Shown here: one piece after another, positions 1 through 8,100 of the stretch
How the letters are laid out: each line of letters begins with the position of its first letter
Position numbering within the stretch: position 1 is the first letter of the stretch
Virus record (IMG/VR): IMGVR_UViG_3300044959_000237
Coordinates: 1-64,000 of that record
DNA: 64,000 nucleotides
Source: a virus
Strand: one strand, 5' to 3'
The notes under the pieces: generated by a model
Told to the model about the DNA's origin: nothing
What the model saw: only the letters and a program-made list of their open reading frames with translations
Database searches by the model: none
Program-made: the position numbers and the translations under genes

Positions 1-1
1 G

Positions 2-937
2 GTAAACATTTCTCTTACACAAACGGGTGTAACTGCCGGTACATATACGAGACTTACAGTCGATTCATATGGTAGAGTGACTTCTGGTACTACAGCAAGT
101 TTGAGCAATCTCAATTCACCTACAGCCGATTTCAGTTTTGCCGGTTTCAAGTTGACCGACCTTGGTACTCCCACGGCTGCAACCGATGCGGCAACAAAGG
201 CATACGTGGATAGCATTATGGTTTCTTCAGGTGGTGGTGTTTTTGAAATGTCGTCACGGTTTTTCAATATCCCCGGAACATACAATATTCAGGTACCATA
301 TAATTTCAATGCATGTGAAGTTATCGTGATCGGCGGTGGTGGTGGTGGGGGTCCCGTAAGCAATAATTTTAATGTAAAAGGAATTGCTGGAGGAGGATAT
401 GCCGGAGCATTTTGTTGGGCATACATAAGCGGTTTTCCCTTGGGGACGAACATTCAAGTGGTCATAGGTAGTGGTGGAAGCGGATTTTATACAAACTATG
501 ATGCAAGTGCTCAACCCGGTGGATTTTCGAGATTCGGAAACTACGTATATTGCGAAGGTGGTGCTGGTGGCAGATCATTGGATCAAGAACGTAATAATAT
601 TCAACCATACTTGAGTGCCGCAAGTTTCGTGGTAAGTGGTGTAAAATATTTTCATGGAATGGAGGGTGAAGAAGGTTCTTTTTCACTTTGCTCAAGTTCT
701 CCGGCAAACATTTTTCTCTACAATAACAGTCAAATAGCATTTTTTTCGAAAAGTGGAGGAAATGTTCCGGGATTCGGTATCGGCGGAAAAACACAACCTA
801 TCACTGCGAACAACCAAGGGAAAAACGCACGGGGATATGGAGCTGGAGGAGGAGGAGCAATTCGATTAAATTCTGCAAATCGTTCGGGAGGAAATGGAGC
901 TCCCGGATTGGTGTTGGTCAAATGGTATAGAAAATAA
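2..937 (+). CDS. Tail fibre/adhesin, C-terminal part (5' end outside window)
   Basis: The reading frame is open from base 2 with no stop, so this is the 3' part of a longer gene. The first residues carry a GTYTRLTVDSYGRVTSG motif, common in repeat regions of phage tail fibres. An ATKAYVD motif follows near the middle of the visible part, as in many fibre proteins just before a C-terminal module. The rest is very glycine-rich, with GGGGGGG and many GG pairs, like glycine-rich phage adhesin tips (for example gp38-like tips). I infer a receptor-binding distal fibre exposed on the virion. A GTG at 77 could start an internal product, but the open upstream frame argues against it being the true start. 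Confidence 0.85.
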   Translation, partial: VNISLTQTGVTAGTYTRLTVDSYGRVTSGTTASLSNLNSPTADFSFAGFKLTDLGTPTAATDAATKAYVDSIMVSSGGGVFEMSSRFFNIPGTYNIQVPYNFNACEVIVIGGGGGGGPVSNNFNVKGIAGGGYAGAFCWAYISGFPLGTNIQVVIGSGGSGFYTNYDASAQPGGFSRFGNYVYCEGGAGGRSLDQERNNIQPYLSAASFVVSGVKYFHGMEGEEGSFSLCSSSPANIFLYNNSQIAFFSKSGGNVPGFGIGGKTQPITANNQGKNARGYGAGGGGAIRLNSANRSGGNGAPGLVLVKWYRK

Positions 938-981
938 AATTTTAATAGTTTTCATAAACAGAAAATCAGAGTAATCAGAAA

Positions 982-1371
982 ATGAATTTCGAATTTTACG
1001 ATTATACCGAAGAAGAATTGAATATTTTATTGGAAGAAACGTTGAAAAGATATAATTTTCTTTGTAAATTCAATTACAATAACGAAACAACGAAACTTCT
1101 CGAAAAAAGATTGGAAAATATCAGAAAAGCTTTGGAAATCAAGATGAGAGAAAGATTTCTGTCGACCAATCCGAACCAGAATCTGATCAATTTGAACAAA
1201 AATAAAAGTATCGTAATACCATTGCCTGAAAGAGGAACAAAAGCATCATACGAAAATAATGAAAATAATGAAAATATTTTCAAGAAAGGAATAGTAATTG
1301 AAACCGATCCATATCTTGCAAAATTGAACGAACTTCAGGAAAAAAGAGACGATTTGATAGATTTGGAATGA
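982..1371 (+). CDS. Hypothetical protein, 129 aa
   Basis: The function is not recognised. The product is acidic to neutral, rich in Asn, Glu and Lys, and predicted mostly helical at both ends (Leu/Glu/Lys heptad-like stretches at residues 8-60 and 108-129). A low-complexity Asn-Glu stretch (NNENNEN) lies near residue 90. The gene starts 45 bases after the tail-fibre gene on the same strand, so it may be co-transcribed. No clear Shine-Dalgarno site precedes the ATG, which leaves the start uncertain. Confidence 0.65.
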   Translation: MNFEFYDYTEEELNILLEETLKRYNFLCKFNYNNETTKLLEKRLENIRKALEIKMRERFLSTNPNQNLINLNKNKSIVIPLPERGTKASYENNENNENIFKKGIVIETDPYLAKLNELQEKRDDLIDLE

Positions 1372-1417
1372 AGTCGACAAACTTGATAAATATTTTCAGG
1401 AGAGCAACAATTCAAAA

Positions 1418-2092
1418 ATGGCAAATTTTCTGTTCTATTGTTGCTCTCCATCCGAATGGTTTGAAAAAATGAATTATTACAATATAATAAACAAGAAAAT
1501 CAAAATAATAAGAATTTTCGAAAATTTCATTCAGCCGTGTGAAATAGAAATTTCATTCAAGGCAAAATCTCTCGATGATGAAAATCAAACTGTTTCATGT
1601 ATAAAAAAAATGAACATTTTCATAGATGAAATTTTGGAATGTTCCGTTTTTATTTCTCATGATTCTCCATTGATTGATCTGTTTTTGGAAAATGATAATT
1701 TGAAAGTAGCAAACAATGTTGTTTTACTTCCAAAAGATCCGTTGGATGATGTAATAGCTGCGGTTCTGTTTTCCAAATTGAAATCATTATTCAAAGATTT
1801 CATTGAAATCGATGATTTTCGTCTGACAAGTTCTCTTTTCTACGAATCGGAAATAATATTCGAAGATGATTCCGATGATTACATAAAATCATTTCCGTAT
1901 GTCGAAAATGTCGAAATTCCATGGTGGAAGAGAAATGATTTTACAACCAGAGATTATCTGGAAGCACACGAAGAAGAAAACAAACCGAATTTGGAAATGT
2001 TGAAATTGATGATTGAAGAAGAAAAAGTAAATTTCAACAAAAGGTTCACTGAAATAATACAATTGGGAAGCAGAGAAGAAGAGGATTTTTGA
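1418..2092 (+). CDS. Hypothetical protein, 224 aa
   Basis: The function is not recognised. The protein is acidic, with clusters such as EDDSDDY, and an EIPWWKR segment around residue 166 that could be a binding loop. The C-terminus (last about 40 residues) is highly charged and helical. There is no signal peptide or membrane segment. It lies 46 bases downstream of the 129-aa gene on the same strand. A CAGGAG sequence lies about 14 bases before the ATG, slightly far for a ribosome site. Confidence 0.7.
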   Translation: MANFLFYCCSPSEWFEKMNYYNIINKKIKIIRIFENFIQPCEIEISFKAKSLDDENQTVSCIKKMNIFIDEILECSVFISHDSPLIDLFLENDNLKVANNVVLLPKDPLDDVIAAVLFSKLKSLFKDFIEIDDFRLTSSLFYESEIIFEDDSDDYIKSFPYVENVEIPWWKRNDFTTRDYLEAHEEENKPNLEMLKLMIEEEKVNFNKRFTEIIQLGSREEEDF

Positions 2093-2271
2093 ATTGAAAT
2101 TATCGATATTTTTCAATTTTGTCGATTGAAATTCGAATATTTTCGACCTTTCGAGTAAATTCATAATATCCTTGTAAAAAAGTTGCGATTTCAGTTGCAG
2201 TTGATTTATTTGAATACAGTTTCCAATTTACAAGATTTTTGATTTTTTCAATTTTTGTAATTCGATCGATA

Positions 2272-2502
2272 TCAATTGACTTTGACTGCTTTCATTCTGA
2301 TGGTTTTTTTGATATTTTCCAAAAGAAAATAGTTTTCTTCTTTTTTCGAAATTTTCATAATTTCAATATATGTGGAATTTCTTCTTTTTACTATCATAAA
2401 TTCATCGTTGATGGGAATCAGATAGAAAAGATCTCGAATCTTGTTGTCATTCAGATAAATTTCATATAAATCTTCAAGTTTGAAATCAAGAGAAATTTTC
2501 AT
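2272..2502 (-). CDS. Hypothetical small protein, 76 aa
   Basis: Candidate small gene, function not recognised. Codon choice (AAA, GAA, ATA, TTC before G) resembles neighbouring real genes more than the overlapping plus-strand frame does. The product is lysine-rich, with alternating hydrophobic positions that suggest a small beta-strand fold. No good ribosome site is visible. It ends about 180 bases from the convergent 224-aa gene. Confidence 0.45.
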   Translation of the reverse strand: MKISLDFKLEDLYEIYLNDNKIRDLFYLIPINDEFMIVKRRNSTYIEIMKISKKEENYFLLENIKKTIRMKAVKVN

Positions 2503-2559
2503 GATTTTTCATCGAAAAAAGTTTCGAAGAAATGCAATTGTTTTTCATTTTTGAAAATT

Positions 2560-2907
2560 TCACTGTTGAACATAAGGAGTAATTTTCTTTATGTTTTTTA
2601 TCACACTATCCACCAAATCTTCCGGTACATACATGATGATGTAATTCAATTTTGGCAACCATTTTATTGGAAAGTTTGGATATACTTTGCTCAATTCCAG
2701 TAAATACTTGCCCGGATGCGGCCAGTTTTTTTCATGTCTTTGAAAAGTTTCGAACCATTCTTCGTGACCACCTCTGATGAACATTTCATATTTTTCTGGT
2801 TCGCTTTTTTTCAAAGCCGCCAGACTTGATCCGAAAATTTTACCATCTTTCCAAGCTTCTTCATCGTTTCCATAATGAATGATAAGACTTGTAATTCTTC
2901 TTTCCAT
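2560..2907 (-). CDS. Hypothetical protein downstream of tmRNA, 115 aa
   Basis: The function is not recognised. I chose the ATG at 2907 because an AAGGA ribosome site lies just upstream and because the longer reading frame to 2964 runs into the 3' half of the tmRNA. The product is rich in Trp, Tyr and Pro (HEEWFETF, KNWPHPGKY, IKWLPKLNYII), with a C-terminal segment that reads like a beta-strand plus helix. It may be co-transcribed with the tmRNA, as it begins right after the tmRNA's terminal pseudoknot, but a link in function is only a guess. Confidence 0.7.
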   Translation of the reverse strand: MERRITSLIIHYGNDEEAWKDGKIFGSSLAALKKSEPEKYEMFIRGGHEEWFETFQRHEKNWPHPGKYLLELSKVYPNFPIKWLPKLNYIIMYVPEDLVDSVIKNIKKITPYVQQ

Positions 2908-2921
2908 TTTTTTCAGTCCTT

Positions 2922-3218
2922 GAAGAGGGGAGTATTCTGTTGCTGGGAACTCCCCGAACCCCACTTGATTCTGCGTCGAATCAAGAATTAATTTTTTCGA
3001 TGTATTGGCTGCATTATGCTGCCAATGCCATCTTCGCTACATTGTCGTTTGCAGCTATTTTCAAGGTTATAGGTAACCACCCGGCATCTCCGATGTTATT
3101 TTTCCATTGCGTCGAACCTTTTTCGCCCCCGCGAAAAAAATATTTTCATATTTCTTTGGTGGAGGCGACGGGTACTGCCCCCGTGTCCGCAATGGTGAAT
3201 AACATCTTCATCGATACC
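2922..3218 (-). ncRNA. ssrA: Permuted two-piece tmRNA (transfer-messenger RNA)
   Basis: A tmRNA frees stalled ribosomes and tags the unfinished protein. The order here is circularly permuted. The acceptor piece comes first: one P2 strand at 3195-3188, a T-arm ACGGG/CCCGT at 3184-3168, the acceptor 3' strand CGCCTCC at 3167-3161, then A and CCA to 3157. A 26-nt spacer follows, then the coding piece starting GGGGGCG at 3130. GGGGGCG pairs over 7 bp with CGCCTCC, including the G3-U70 wobble read by alanyl-tRNA synthetase. GGTTCGACG follows, as in known tmRNAs. CGCAATGG (3111-3104) pairs perfectly with CCATTGCG (3195-3188) to close helix P2. The resume codon GCA at 3052 opens a 12-codon tag, ANDNVAKMALAA, then TAA at 3016-3014 inside a hairpin ATTGGC/GCCAAT. 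An H-type pseudoknot (TGGG/CCCA; GGGGAGT/ACTCCCC) ends near 2927. The E. coli tag is ANDENYALAA. Exact 5' and 3' ends are estimates. The T-loop (GGCAGTA) is not the canonical TTCRA type. Confidence 0.93.
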
Positions 3219-3224
3219 AATACA

Positions 3225-3253
3225 TATTTATTACCGAATAGAATATTTGTCAA
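3225..3253 (-). promoter_or_regulatory. Promoter of the tmRNA (sigma70-like, overlapping a late-type box)
   Basis: A perfect -35 TTGACA lies at 3253-3248. It is followed by a 17-base spacer and a weak -10 TAAATA at 3230-3225, placing the start near 3218 just before the acceptor piece. The same bases contain ATAAATA (3231-3225), which resembles the late promoter box seen before structural genes here, so the RNA could be made both early and late. Confidence 0.6.
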
Positions 3254-3315
3254 TATGTATTTTTGTCTGAAAATGTGAAAAATCAGGAAAAAGTTTTTCT
3301 TGAAATTCGAAGATT

Positions 3316-3573
3316 TTATTTTACGAAAACGTCATTGCTGCCATTTATGATTGTTGAAGGACAGGTTGTTGTATCTCCTGTTCCAGAAACAGGAATTCCA
3401 TTGACATATACATTGGAAGATCCACTTGCAACGAATCCATCACCACCGTCTTCACAACCAACCGTATCTCCTATTCTCGCAACGGGAATATTGTTTGCGT
3501 ATACATTGAAAGATCCACTTTTTATCGGACGATTTTCATTGGTATTATCTCCAATTCTGGCGACAGGTCTCAT
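3316..3573 (-). CDS. PAAR-type tail spike tip protein
   Basis: The product is 85 aa with the features of PAAR-repeat proteins (T4 gp5.4-like). It begins MRPVARIGD and has repeated short strands ending in (V)ARIGD, VxGxGD and GSxxVxVNGIPV. Cys and His/Asp residues near CPST could hold the metal ion. These proteins form the sharp cone at the end of the central tail spike that pierces the outer membrane. The length fits the family. It directly follows the 287-aa gene, with its ATG next to that gene's stop codon, so the two are translated from one message. Confidence in the family is high from the repeated pattern. Confidence 0.88.
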   Translation of the reverse strand: MRPVARIGDNTNENRPIKSGSFNVYANNIPVARIGDTVGCEDGGDGFVASGSSNVYVNGIPVSGTGDTTTCPSTIINGSNDVFVK

Positions 3574-3574
3574 T

Positions 3575-4438
3575 TTATCCTCCCTGTATTATTACCGGAA
3601 CGATATCATCTGGCGAATCAATTTTGGATAAGGTATTGAACGCACTTTTGACTTCATCGCTTCCAATGGCTTCGACGACTGCTCTTATACATGGATTTGT
3701 TATTACAGATAATGTAAATGCAAGAGCTTGATCCAGCAAATCCTGAGTCAGTTCCTCAAGTTGTTCAACTTCCTGTTTCAATTTATCGTAAAGAGGTTTG
3801 ATGGCTTCTTTGATAGGTTCCAAAAATTGATTTACAACATTTACTATAGCTTGTATTCCAGCTGCAATTGCTGCATTTATTGCTTGTAAAAATGTTTGAA
3901 GTATACTGTTGGCAGCATCCAGAAGTTGTTTTCCGATTCCCAAAAGAAGTCCCATGATTCCAAAATATTCGGCACATTGTTCTACTGCATTCAAATAAGT
4001 CAAATTGAAATTGTCCTTTGCACCTATTGCCGATAGTATGTTTGGCATACTTTCTGTAATGGTATTGGTATGATTCAAAATTCCCGGCAATGGAATTCCC
4101 ATTCCCTGTACTACGGTAGAAAGATCGCCATTGCTCGATAAAAGATGTTTCAAAGGAGGATAAAGACCATCGAAGACAGTTGGTTGTGCAAATCCACCAC
4201 TTCCCAAGTAAGGAGCATCCAATATCTTTACGACTTCGTTCAAAACATTGAAATTTGGATCACCCGGTCCTGTTATCAAAGATGGATTATCCATGATTCC
4301 GGTCAGAACTCCGACAACTTGACCACTCAGGTTCGTAGTTTCGGAAATTGGACCCGCCATCGTGTTGACAAAAGGCTGTCCTGCTTTTATTGCACGATAC
4401 ATCGATGCTACATTGTTGATATAAGGAATATTTGGCAT
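3575..4438 (-). CDS. Structural/baseplate-associated protein upstream of PAAR, 287 aa
   Basis: The exact function is not recognised. The middle (about residues 150-215) is strongly hydrophobic and Ala/Ile-rich (GIMGLLLGIGKQLL and AINAAIAAGIQAIVNVV), like an amphipathic or membrane-active helix bundle. It is followed by a charged coiled-coil region (KLKQEVEQLEELTQDLL). I chose the ATG at 4438 over the GTG two codons upstream because AGGAG sits 5 bases before it. Coupling to the PAAR gene suggests a tail-tip, baseplate or membrane-penetration role; this is inferred from neighbourhood only. Confidence 0.75.
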   Translation of the reverse strand: MPNIPYINNVASMYRAIKAGQPFVNTMAGPISETTNLSGQVVGVLTGIMDNPSLITGPGDPNFNVLNEVVKILDAPYLGSGGFAQPTVFDGLYPPLKHLLSSNGDLSTVVQGMGIPLPGILNHTNTITESMPNILSAIGAKDNFNLTYLNAVEQCAEYFGIMGLLLGIGKQLLDAANSILQTFLQAINAAIAAGIQAIVNVVNQFLEPIKEAIKPLYDKLKQEVEQLEELTQDLLDQALAFTLSVITNPCIRAVVEAIGSDEVKSAFNTLSKIDSPDDIVPVIIQGG

Positions 4439-4595
4439 ATTCACTCCTTTTTTGATTTTTTTTAATTTATTTAACTAATTTTCGACATATTCCTTTTCAT
4501 TTGTAAAATTTTTGTATCATGCAATCATGACATGAAGTATTTCTTATGTCGAAAGAAATATGAGCCTTTCTCGATTTCTGAAATTATGATGAATG

Positions 4596-5501
4596 TCATG
4601 TTTCCATGAAATTTTGTTTTTTCGAATCTTCCATTATAAATTCATCAACAATAGAAAAATAACAAGCATACATTGTACTATCGAAGTTTATATGTGCTTC
4701 TTTGAAAGTTCCCAACACGATGCAGGATCTACGAGATTTTCTGTTCTTTCCCGATTTTCACCAGAAAATAACCATTTTTTCTTATTGCTTCCTGATTATA
4801 CAAAGAAAGAGAGTATATTTCATCAAAACAAGAAGACAGTTTTTTGTGGTTTTTTGATTCTTTCTTTTTGTTCACCGTTGTACAATAATACGAAGCATAA
4901 ATTCTACATTTATGATTGTGTTCATCTCTTGTTTCTCGTGTTTTTTGAAATTTTTTTTTTCATTCTTTTTCAATTTATAGAATTGACTTTTGCAATGTTG
5001 GAAAATTGTTCTTCATCGGTGTAATTTAATGAGAATTTCAAGAAATTCAAACTGGCTTGAAAATATTTTTCAACTTTATCGGGAATAGCTACAGAAAGAC
5101 CATTTGTTGTCAAAAACATGTAATCGAATTCAATATTTTCTTTTGCATATCTTATTACTTGTGACAAGTCGGAATTGAGAAAACTTTCTTCAAAAAAGGA
5201 GCAATTTGTTCGACACCAATATTTTTTCAATTCTTTACAATTTTTTATAAAGTTGTATATTCATAAAAATCTTTTTTTCAAGTCGTAAATGAAAGCAGAA
5301 GGAGCAACTATAGTTGCAAGTTCTTGACAAGTCAATTTTCAACTGATATTGGCGGCGTTGTTGGTATCAGATAATCTTCGGCAATATGAACAAAGTGGTT
5401 TATTCTTCGAGTTATTGTCTTGTTTTCTTTTCTTTATGATGTCAAGCCTTGTTAACTTGTGAAAAGAAAAACAATGTCAATTCTATTTATTATTTTCATT
5501 T
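4596..5501 (-). pseudogene. Broken radical SAM enzyme gene
   Basis: No single frame is long, but adjacent pieces in different frames read as one protein. From the 5' side: a piece with KPLCSYCRRLSDTNN; then LKIDLSRTCNYSCSFC, with the CxxxCxxC iron-sulfur signature of radical SAM enzymes; then a piece (5230-4970) with LTTNGLSVAIPDKVEKYF and LKFSLNYTDEEQF, typical of the family's barrel; then pieces with KCRIYASYYC, NGYFLVKIGKEQ, DPASCWELSKKH and NFDSTMYACYFS. At least four frameshifts separate them. The likely original start is the ATG at 5501, with an ATAAATA box upstream. The substrate cannot be told. Neighbouring genes are intact, so local decay is more likely than poor sequence quality. 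Confidence 0.75.
5484..5490 (-). promoter_or_regulatory. Late-type promoter box before the radical SAM pseudogene
   Basis: ATAAATA on the minus strand, just upstream of the likely original start. It matches the box found before many structural genes in this window. Confidence 0.3.
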
Positions 5502-5525
5502 TTTTTGAAAAATGATTTTAGTCTT

Positions 5526-6572
5526 TTAGTCAATTATATTCAGTTTCTTTCTTGCCAAAAGTACCGCAGTATAGTTTGTAGGAACATTGTTTTTTTCACT
5601 TTCTTCCAGAATTTCTTTCAATATGACTGGAATGTTTTTCAATTTTCTTTCTACAATATTTTCATGATACTTACCATTTACACTACCAGAAACTTGTATG
5701 ACTCCGCCGGCGTTGATGACAAAATCAGGCAAATATATGATATTGTTATTTTTGAGTTCCCATCCGATCGAGTTTGTTTCCAATTGATTGTTCGCTGATC
5801 CTGCTATTATCTTGATGTTGTTTTTCTTCATTTTTTCGATAGATTGGCGAGTTACCACATTTCCTCGGGCACATGGAGAGAAAACATCATACGAGAAATC
5901 GAAAATTTTTTCACTCGGAACAAACTCGATTTGCGGAAATTTGTTTCTGACTTCTTCGTTTATGTCACTTATGTAAACTTTGAATTCATTTTCGACGAGA
6001 AGTGACACAAGAGACGAACCTACAGAACCGATACCTTGTACCAATACTGAAATTTCTCTTGATTCCTTACCAAGAATGGAAGGAACAATTTCCTTTATTC
6101 CAAAAAATACACCTTTTGCAGTAACAGGTCCCGGATCTCCGGCAATTTTTTCCACAACATGAGGAGTAATTTCTCTTACTACATCCAAATCGTCACAGCT
6201 TATATTCATATCTTCTGCTATTATATATTTTCCATTCAGATCGTTCAAAACATGAGAAATACATTTCAGATAACTCGATTTTTTTTCTCTGTTTCTGAAA
6301 TAGGGTGTATTTATTACAGATTTGCCACCCCCAAACGGCAAATCAGCCAAACAACTTTTGTAAGTCATGGCTTTCGATAATGCGAGAGCATCGGTAAATG
6401 CAGATTCATTGTTTTCATAGAACAAACATCTACAGCCACCCAATGAAGGGCCTCGATGTGTGTTATGAATTGAAATGTAAGCTGTAAATTCCTCTTCAAC
6501 TTCAATTTTTACAATTTTTTCGTAATTTTCCATATGAATTTCCGAAACTTTCATTTTGAAATCGTCTTTCAT
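5526..6572 (-). CDS. Leucine dehydrogenase-like amino acid dehydrogenase
   Basis: The product (348 aa) belongs to the Glu/Leu/Phe/Val dehydrogenase family, which reversibly deaminates a branched or aromatic amino acid to the 2-oxo acid with NAD and ammonia. MTYK (K72) and GGGKSVI (K84) match the substrate and catalytic lysines of leucine dehydrogenase. The nucleotide-binding domain has VQGIGSVG, then DVFSPCARG, IIAGSANNQL and DFVINAGGVI, all in the expected order. The length is close to the family's usual 350-370 aa. I chose the ATG at 6572 because AAAGGAG sits 9 bases upstream. It is the second gene after the Sm-like gene on the minus strand. Such an enzyme is unusual in a phage and may alter the host's nitrogen or branched-chain amino acid balance. 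Confidence 0.92.
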   Translation of the reverse strand: MKDDFKMKVSEIHMENYEKIVKIEVEEEFTAYISIHNTHRGPSLGGCRCLFYENNESAFTDALALSKAMTYKSCLADLPFGGGKSVINTPYFRNREKKSSYLKCISHVLNDLNGKYIIAEDMNISCDDLDVVREITPHVVEKIAGDPGPVTAKGVFFGIKEIVPSILGKESREISVLVQGIGSVGSSLVSLLVENEFKVYISDINEEVRNKFPQIEFVPSEKIFDFSYDVFSPCARGNVVTRQSIEKMKKNNIKIIAGSANNQLETNSIGWELKNNNIIYLPDFVINAGGVIQVSGSVNGKYHENIVERKLKNIPVILKEILEESEKNNVPTNYTAVLLARKKLNIID

Positions 6573-6595
6573 TGTGTTTCTCTCCTTTGGAAACT

Positions 6596-6937
6596 TCATG
6601 AATCTTTGAGAAAATTCATATTCGAGATTACTCTCAGATTCGAAATTTGTTGAAGATAATTGATTCTGACGTTTTCGTTACTTTTTGTTATCATAATGAC
6701 AAAATTTTTATTCAATATTATTTCATCTTTATCTGTGTCAGCTGAAAATAACCAAGGTAATAGCATAAGTTGAATATTACCTTCCAACGAACCAGTTACC
6801 GCAACAAGTCGGGGTTTGGATATTTTGTAAGATTCTTGTGTTTGTTCCACAAATTTTGCAATTATTTCATCGCCATTGATCAATTTCATTGTTATCACGT
6901 CGTTTTTCAAAAATTGAAAATTTTTCTCTATCAACAT
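6596..6937 (-). CDS. Sm-like (LSm-fold) small phage protein, 113 aa
   Basis: The protein has an Sm-like pattern: VITMKLINGDEIIAKFVEQ, then SKPRLVAV, LMLLPWLFSADTDKDEIILNKNFVIMI. Similar small proteins occur in marine T4-type phages. The LSm fold binds RNA in Hfq, but RNA binding has not been shown for the phage family as far as I know. A perfect AAGGAG precedes the ATG at 6937. It lies directly upstream of the leucine-dehydrogenase-like gene and probably shares its transcript. Confidence 0.6.
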   Translation of the reverse strand: MLIEKNFQFLKNDVITMKLINGDEIIAKFVEQTQESYKISKPRLVAVTGSLEGNIQLMLLPWLFSADTDKDEIILNKNFVIMITKSNENVRINYLQQISNLRVISNMNFLKDS

Positions 6938-7156
6938 ATTTTTTCTCCTTGTTTACAGTTTGAAAAAAATTGTAGAAAACCATGGAAATTCCATATGATT
7001 TTTTCTTTGAAAGTAATTTTGATTGGTTCACAAGAACTCCTGTGTTCCTGCTTGCATTTATATCTGCATTTATTTTTTTGCCATATATTGAACATTCAAA
7101 TTCTTCCCGGTCCCGAATACAATTATATTTTTTGTATTGTAATTTTCAAATAAAAA

Positions 7157-8053
7157 TTATTCAATTTCGATCAATCCTTTTTTGATTTTGTGATATTTTC
7201 GATCATGATTTACGAAAACTACTTTCGAACTTTTTTCATCGACAAAGTAGAAACAATCGTTCAGTTTTTCTGCGAGAGTTCGAATGAAAACTCTGTTTTC
7301 TTCTTTCAGATTTTTTTCTGTCAAAATTGCTTGTAATACTTTTTCTGTTTTTTCTATGGTAGTGAAAATATTTTCTGACATGTTTTCATAATTTTTACCG
7401 CCACAAAAACGAAATTCAATGAAATTGTATTGTTGTTTACCGAACGCAATGTTCGCATATTTTGTTTTCCAGAAAGGTTCTTTGAAAGGAATCAAAGTGT
7501 TGTGAACATTGTTCACAAGTTTTTCCAATTTATCGATATCATCGAATTTTTCTTTTGCATTTTCCCATTTTATGTTGAAAAGAATTTCCTGAATAATTCT
7601 CCAATTTTCTCTGTTCACATAGCAAACATTTTCCTTCTCTTTGTTTTCTTGCCATTTTTTGTGTATTTTTTCTTTTATTTCCAGTTTGTACACAAGATTC
7701 AACGCTTGTTGAAAATTCAGAGAAAAATTTCCCAGAGAAAAATGAAAACCGCAACTTCCGTTTGTATATCCGTTTTTCTTGATGAAATCGAGACAAATGA
7801 ATATTTCTTCGAAAAATTTATCTCTGTTTTCGAATATTGGTGATATTATTTCTATACCTGTTTCATTTGTATTGTACGGAATTATGCTTCTGTCATGGAA
7901 GTACGAATAATTCGATTTGGAAATATGAGGAAAATGATTGTGATTTTTCGATTTTATATTTCTGTGGAAATTTTTCAGATTTTCGAAAAAATCTTTTTTT
8001 CTTCTGTTACAACAAAACTCTGCTTCGAAACCATAGGTGAAATGAAAATTCAT
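7157..8053 (-). CDS. Amidoligase-like enzyme (glutamine-synthetase-fold family)
   Basis: The 298-aa product has the layout of the putative amidoligase family (COOH-NH2 ligases with a glutamine synthetase fold). TYGFEAEFC stands at the N-terminus, where the family has FGxExE. DRSI and EIISPIF follow near residues 54-73, then CGFHFSLG near 102, and an aromatic/EFR segment (YNFIEFRFCGG) near 215. The family is thought to form amide or peptide bonds between carboxyl and amino groups, often on peptides or cell-wall components; the substrate here is unknown. It follows the 159-aa gene on the minus strand. Confidence 0.7.
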   Translation of the reverse strand: MNFHFTYGFEAEFCCNRRKKDFFENLKNFHRNIKSKNHNHFPHISKSNYSYFHDRSIIPYNTNETGIEIISPIFENRDKFFEEIFICLDFIKKNGYTNGSCGFHFSLGNFSLNFQQALNLVYKLEIKEKIHKKWQENKEKENVCYVNRENWRIIQEILFNIKWENAKEKFDDIDKLEKLVNNVHNTLIPFKEPFWKTKYANIAFGKQQYNFIEFRFCGGKNYENMSENIFTTIEKTEKVLQAILTEKNLKEENRVFIRTLAEKLNDCFYFVDEKSSKVVFVNHDRKYHKIKKGLIEIE

Positions 8054-8100
8054 GACCGTTCTTCAAATAAACTTGCAATTTCTCTCGTGATTGACAATTT

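Noticed and set aside
3157-3195. Possible ordinary tRNA 3' half ending in CCA
   Set aside because: No anticodon arm is present; the pieces fit the acceptor part of a permuted tmRNA far better.
2940-3278. Plus-strand reading frame of about 110 codons over the tmRNA
   Set aside because: It is antisense to a well-supported structured RNA and has no coding character of its own.
4596-5501. Stop codon reassignment as explanation for broken frames
   Set aside because: Frame changes, not only stops, are needed, and all long genes here use TAA, TAG and TGA normally as ends.
6982-7185. Plus-strand frame of 67 codons with a hydrophobic middle
   Set aside because: No ribosome site, odd codons near the end, and it overlaps the 3' end of the amidoligase-like gene. 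The shared 19-mer here suggests regulatory rather than coding sequence.
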